Origin: an uncultured Bacilli bacterium
GTDB taxonomy: Bacteria > Bacillota_I > Bacilli_A > RF39 > UBA660
Direction of reading: 5' to 3'
Length of the DNA stretch: 9,631 nt
Assembly: GCA_947631345.1 (NCBI GenBank)
Contig: CANRKW010000036.1
Span: 1 to 9,631 of the forward strand
Part shown: positions 7,034 to 9,631 of the stretch, piece by piece
Position numbering within the stretch: the stretch's first letter is position 1
How the letters are laid out: each line of letters opens with the position of its first letter
Position numbers and translations under genes: made by a program
Notes under the pieces: generated by a model
Told to the model about the DNA's origin: nothing
The model's input: the letters and a program-made list of their open reading frames with translations, nothing else
Database searches by the model: none

Positions 7034-8410
7034 ATGGTATTTTCAAGCATAACATTTCTCTACTTTTTTTTACCATTATTATTTTTAGTATATTTTATAA
7101 TACCTAAAAAATATAGAAATTTTGTAATTTTTATATTTAGTATACTATTTTATATATTTGGTGAAAAATGGTATGTGATACTTTTATTAATATCTTGTTT
7201 ATTTAATTATATAATAGGAAGATTAATAGGAAATAATAAAAATAAAATCTATTTAATTATTGGATTAATTTTTAATATTGGATTACTTATTTATTATAAA
7301 TATACTAACTTCTTTATTAGTACTTTTAATGATATATTTAATTTAAATTTGAGTACTTTAAATATAGTTTTACCTTTAGGAATAAGTTTCTTTACTTTTC
7401 AAAATATAAGTTATTTAATAGATGTATATAAAAAAGACGTAGAAAGTGAAAAAAATCTTTTAACATATTTAACTTATATAACATTTTTTCCTCAGTTAGT
7501 AGCAGGTCCTATAGTAAGATATAAAGATGTTTTAAATGACTTAAATAATAGAAAAGAATCTATTAGTAATTTTTCTTTAGGTGTAGAAAGATTTGTAATA
7601 GGCTTAGGTAAAAAAGTAATAATAGCAGATACTCTATATCACTTTGGTACTAATGTATATTCTTCTAATATGTCAATGCTTTCATATATATTAGTTGCTT
7701 TATCATTTTTACTTCAAATATACTATGACTTTTCAGGTTACAGTGACATGGCAATCGGACTAGCTAAAATGTTTGGTTTTAACTTAAAAGAAAACTTTAA
7801 TTACCCATTAACTAGTACAAGCATAACTGAATTTTGGAGACGTTGGCATATGTCTTTATCATCATTTTTTAAAGATTACGTTTATATTCCATTAGGTGGT
7901 AGTAGAGTAGGAAACCTAAAATACATTAGAAATATATTAGTTGTATGGCTTTTAACAGGTTTTTGGCACGGAGCTAGTTATAACTTTATATTATGGGGAT
8001 TATTCTTCTTTATAGTACTTTTAATAGAAAAATACATATTAAAAAAATACTTAAAGAATAATATTTTCTCTCATATATATACATTTATACTTCTTCTTAT
8101 TAGTTTTGTAATATTTAATATAACAGATTTAAATGAATTATTAATATTCTTAAAAGGTATGTTTGGAATAGGTGTAAAATTAGTAAATAAAGAAAGTTTA
8201 TATTACTTAAAAACTAATATAGTACTTATAATAATATCATTAATTGGTTCTACTACAATACTTAAAAATCTATATCAAAAATTAAGGAAAGGAAAATATA
8301 ATAAAGTGATTAATATTCTAGAAATAATATATATTCCATTAATTTTAATACTTTCAATATCTATATTATTATCTTCATCTTTTAATCCATTTATATATTT
8401 TAGATTTTAA
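7034..8410 (+). CDS. Membrane-bound O-acyltransferase (MBOAT), AlgI/DltB/PatA-like
   Basis: This polytopic membrane enzyme, 458 residues long, is expected to move acyl groups (usually acetyl) from a cytoplasmic donor to the outer face for O-acylation of a cell-surface glycan. MBOAT hallmarks are V-A-G-P-I-V-R-Y (156-163), Y-D-F-S-G-Y-S-D-M-A-I-G (231-242), F-W-R-R-W-H-M-S-L (267-275, conserved His272), Y-I-P-L-G-G-S-R (284-291) and T-G-F-W-H-G-A-S (308-315, with His312 the presumed catalytic His equivalent to AlgI His322). Hydrophobic segments fill the remainder, and the length is usual for AlgI. The start is supported by AGGTGA (7025-7030), which overlaps the upstream stop. The following DHHW gene makes an AlgI/AlgX- or PatA/PatB-like polysaccharide acetylation role more likely than D-alanylation, since no dltA or dltC is nearby. 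The acceptor polymer is unknown. Confidence 0.93.
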   Translation: MVFSSITFLYFFLPLLFLVYFIIPKKYRNFVIFIFSILFYIFGEKWYVILLLISCLFNYIIGRLIGNNKNKIYLIIGLIFNIGLLIYYKYTNFFISTFNDIFNLNLSTLNIVLPLGISFFTFQNISYLIDVYKKDVESEKNLLTYLTYITFFPQLVAGPIVRYKDVLNDLNNRKESISNFSLGVERFVIGLGKKVIIADTLYHFGTNVYSSNMSMLSYILVALSFLLQIYYDFSGYSDMAIGLAKMFGFNLKENFNYPLTSTSITEFWRRWHMSLSSFFKDYVYIPLGGSRVGNLKYIRNILVVWLLTGFWHGASYNFILWGLFFFIVLLIEKYILKKYLKNNIFSHIYTFILLLISFVIFNITDLNELLIFLKGMFGIGVKLVNKESLYYLKTNIVLIIISLIGSTTILKNLYQKLRKGKYNKVINILEIIYIPLILILSISILLSSSFNPFIYFRF

Positions 8411-8411
8411 T

Positions 8412-9458
8412 ATGAAAGAAAAAATAATATCATTAACTTTTATAATAATAAGTTTTTTAGTACCTATAATTATATTTACTAAAGAAGATACTATAATTTC
8501 TAATTATGAAAGAAGAAAATTAGGAACTAAAGAAGACTTAAAAAAAGACTTTTTAGGTAATATTGATACTTATATGACAGATCAATTTCCATTTAGAAAT
8601 AACTTAATTAATATAAGTAATATATTTAATAGATATGTACTTTTAAATTATGAAAATAATGATGTATATATTTATAAAGATTATATTATAGATAAAAACT
8701 CTTCTACTAATAAAAAAAGTATAAATATATTTATAAATAAAATAAATAATATTATAGATAACTATTTAGATAATTCTAATGTATATATAAGTATTATACC
8801 TGATAAAGGATATTTTTTAACAGATGATTATTTAAAATTAGATTATGATTATATATATAAAGAAATATTAAATATAAATGCTAAATATATAAATTTAAAA
8901 GATGAAATAAAATTAAGTGATTACTATAAAACAGATATACATTTAAAACAAGAAAGTTATATAAAACTATTAAAAGAATTAAATAAATATATGAATTTTA
9001 ATTATAAAGAATCTAAATATGAAAAGATAGTTTTAAATGATTTTAAAGGTTCTTCATATAGTAAAGTACCAAGTACTTTTAAAAGTGAAAACTTAATATA
9101 TTTAAGAAATAATATAATAGATAATACACTAGTAAAACATTTAGAATATGATATAAATGAAGTATATGATTTAGATTCATATGAAAGTGTTGATCCGTAT
9201 AACATCTTTTTATCAGGACCAAGTGCATATATAGAATTAACTAATAATAAAAGTACTACTAATAAAGAACTAATTTTATTTAGAGATTCATTTGGAAGTA
9301 GTATATCTCCAATATTAAGTGAATATTATAAAAAAATCACTTTAATAGATTTAAGATATGTAAAACTAGATTATATATTAGATAAAGTTAATTTTAATAA
9401 TAGTGATGTTTTGTTTTTATATAGTACTTTAATAGTAAATAGTGATATATTAAAGTAA
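8412..9458 (+). CDS. DHHW family protein, AlgX/AlgJ-like SGNH-fold acyltransferase partner
   Basis: The 348-residue product has one N-terminal hydrophobic anchor (about 5-22), so the rest should be extracytoplasmic. N-Y-E-R-R-K-L (31-37) and Y-M-T-D-Q-F-P-F-R-N (54-63) are typical of the DHHW/AlgX family. The signature block reads Y-Y-K-T-D175-I-H177-L, keeping the Asp and His of the D-x-H pair but with Ile and Leu in place of the second and fourth letters of DHHW. F-R-D-S293-F-G carries the presumed nucleophilic Ser. By analogy with AlgX/AlgJ and PatB, it would receive acyl groups exported by the MBOAT and place them on a glycan. It starts 1 nt after the MBOAT stop with no recognisable Shine-Dalgarno, implying translational coupling. 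It is extremely AT-rich and Asn-rich (39 of 348 residues). No convincing terminator follows; only a weak all-A/T inverted repeat lies at 9469-9485. Confidence 0.85.
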   Translation: MKEKIISLTFIIISFLVPIIIFTKEDTIISNYERRKLGTKEDLKKDFLGNIDTYMTDQFPFRNNLINISNIFNRYVLLNYENNDVYIYKDYIIDKNSSTNKKSINIFINKINNIIDNYLDNSNVYISIIPDKGYFLTDDYLKLDYDYIYKEILNINAKYINLKDEIKLSDYYKTDIHLKQESYIKLLKELNKYMNFNYKESKYEKIVLNDFKGSSYSKVPSTFKSENLIYLRNNIIDNTLVKHLEYDINEVYDLDSYESVDPYNIFLSGPSAYIELTNNKSTTNKELILFRDSFGSSISPILSEYYKKITLIDLRYVKLDYILDKVNFNNSDVLFLYSTLIVNSDILK

Positions 9459-9488
9459 AGTAAAAAAAATTTTCATAATTAAAATGAC

Positions 9489-9517
9489 TTGAAAAGATAA
9501 GAAAAATATTGTAATAT
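9489..9517 (+). promoter_or_regulatory. Candidate promoter for the gene at the 3' edge
   Basis: TTGAAA (9489-9494), a 17-nt spacer and TAATAT (9512-9517) match the sigma-A consensus moderately (-35 at 5/6, -10 at 4/6). It lies in the 118-nt gap after the DHHW gene, upstream of a good ribosome binding site. The background is highly AT-rich, so confidence is limited. Confidence 0.45.
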
Positions 9518-9522
9518 AAATA

Positions 9523-9555
9523 TGTAGAGTAAAGAAGAAAATAAAAAAATCTACA
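9523..9555 (+). other. Leader stem-loop before the 3'-edge gene
   Basis: TGTAGA (9523-9528) is complementary to TCTACA (9550-9555), with a 21-nt A-rich loop between them. The 5' arm starts about where transcription from the candidate promoter would begin, and the 3' arm ends 5 nt before AAGGAG. It may be a 5'-end stabiliser or affect translation. A 6-bp stem with a long loop is weak and could be chance. Confidence 0.3.
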
Positions 9556-9560
9556 AAATA

Positions 9561-9566
9561 AAGGAG
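9561..9566 (+). promoter_or_regulatory. Ribosome binding site of the 3'-edge gene
   Basis: AAGGAG lies 10 nt before the ATG at 9577. It is the main evidence that a real gene begins there despite the few codons visible. Confidence 0.65.
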
Positions 9567-9576
9567 AAAGATAGAT

Positions 9577-9631
9577 ATGAAGTTAACTAGAGAATTTGTA
9601 CAAAATATTGCACCGGGGGGGGTATTTTAGA
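9577..9631 (+). CDS. Start of an unidentified gene, cut off at the window edge
   Basis: ATG at 9577 opens M-K-L-T-R-E-F-V-Q-N-I-A-P-G-G followed by V-F and TAG (9628-9630). The stop appears only because the run at 9615-9622 has exactly eight G. With seven or nine G the frame stays open to the end of the window. Such a run is foreign to this AT-rich sequence and resembles an error at a contig tip, so the apparent 17-codon ORF is probably the beginning of a longer gene. The N-terminal residues do not identify a family for me. A candidate promoter and ribosome binding site upstream support a separate transcription unit. Confidence 0.5.

Noticed and set aside
7034..8410. The MBOAT as DltB of a D-alanylation operon.
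   Set aside because: No dltA, dltC or DltD-like gene is adjacent; the partners are DUF4358 and DHHW proteins.
9459..9488. A terminator after the DHHW gene.
   Set aside because: The only inverted repeat (ATTTT 9469-9473 with AAAAT 9481-9485) has no G-C pair and no following T-tract.
1..9631. CRISPR arrays, tRNA or rRNA genes, riboswitches, insertion sequences, attachment sites or an origin.
   Set aside because: No spaced direct repeats, transposase-like frames, cloverleaf-type sequence, conserved rRNA stretches or DnaA-box clusters were seen. The gaps between genes are 118 nt or less.

Overview
The window is very AT-rich (about one quarter G+C by eye) and protein-dense. AGA is the preferred Arg codon, Trp is always TGG, and TGA is used as a stop. 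All recognisable genes lie on the + strand. Gene content (parE-parC topoisomerase IV; Gram-positive primosome genes dnaB-dnaI; a DUF4358 lipoprotein with MBOAT and DHHW genes) points to a low-GC Firmicute. An uncultured Bacilli lineage close to Mollicutes or Erysipelotrichia would fit, but that placement is inference. Both tips show anomalies typical of contig ends, so this may be a whole metagenomic contig.

Region 1 (1-4251): chromosome decatenation. A 5'-truncated parE is followed after 2 nt by complete parC. The parC Shine-Dalgarno is formed by the last two Arg codons and stop of parE. A short hairpin with a T-tract ends this unit.

Region 2 (4252-6499): replication initiation. A compact 56-nt gap holds the terminator and an overlapping promoter. 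It is followed by dnaB (DnaD/DnaB-type helicase co-loader) and dnaI (helicase-loader ATPase), joined by an ATGA overlap. Together they would load the replicative helicase at oriC and at restarted forks.

Region 3 (6500-9458): a surface-polymer acyl-transfer cassette. A strong extended -10 promoter drives a small DUF4358 lipoprotein, a membrane-bound O-acyltransferase (AlgI/DltB/PatA-like) and a DHHW/AlgX-like SGNH-fold protein. The likely model is that the MBOAT passes acyl groups across the membrane, the DHHW protein transfers them to an extracellular glycan, and the lipoprotein assists. The glycan is not identifiable here.

Region 4 (9459-9631): an intergenic stretch with a candidate promoter, a leader stem-loop and a good Shine-Dalgarno, then the first codons of an unidentified gene cut off at an eight-G run.

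I see no mobile element, CRISPR array, tRNA or rRNA. The core genes are ordinary. The points worth a second look are the overlapping terminator/promoter, variant active-site and zinc motifs in the DHHW protein and DnaI, a GC-rich patch inside dnaI, the parC tail, and damage at both tips.
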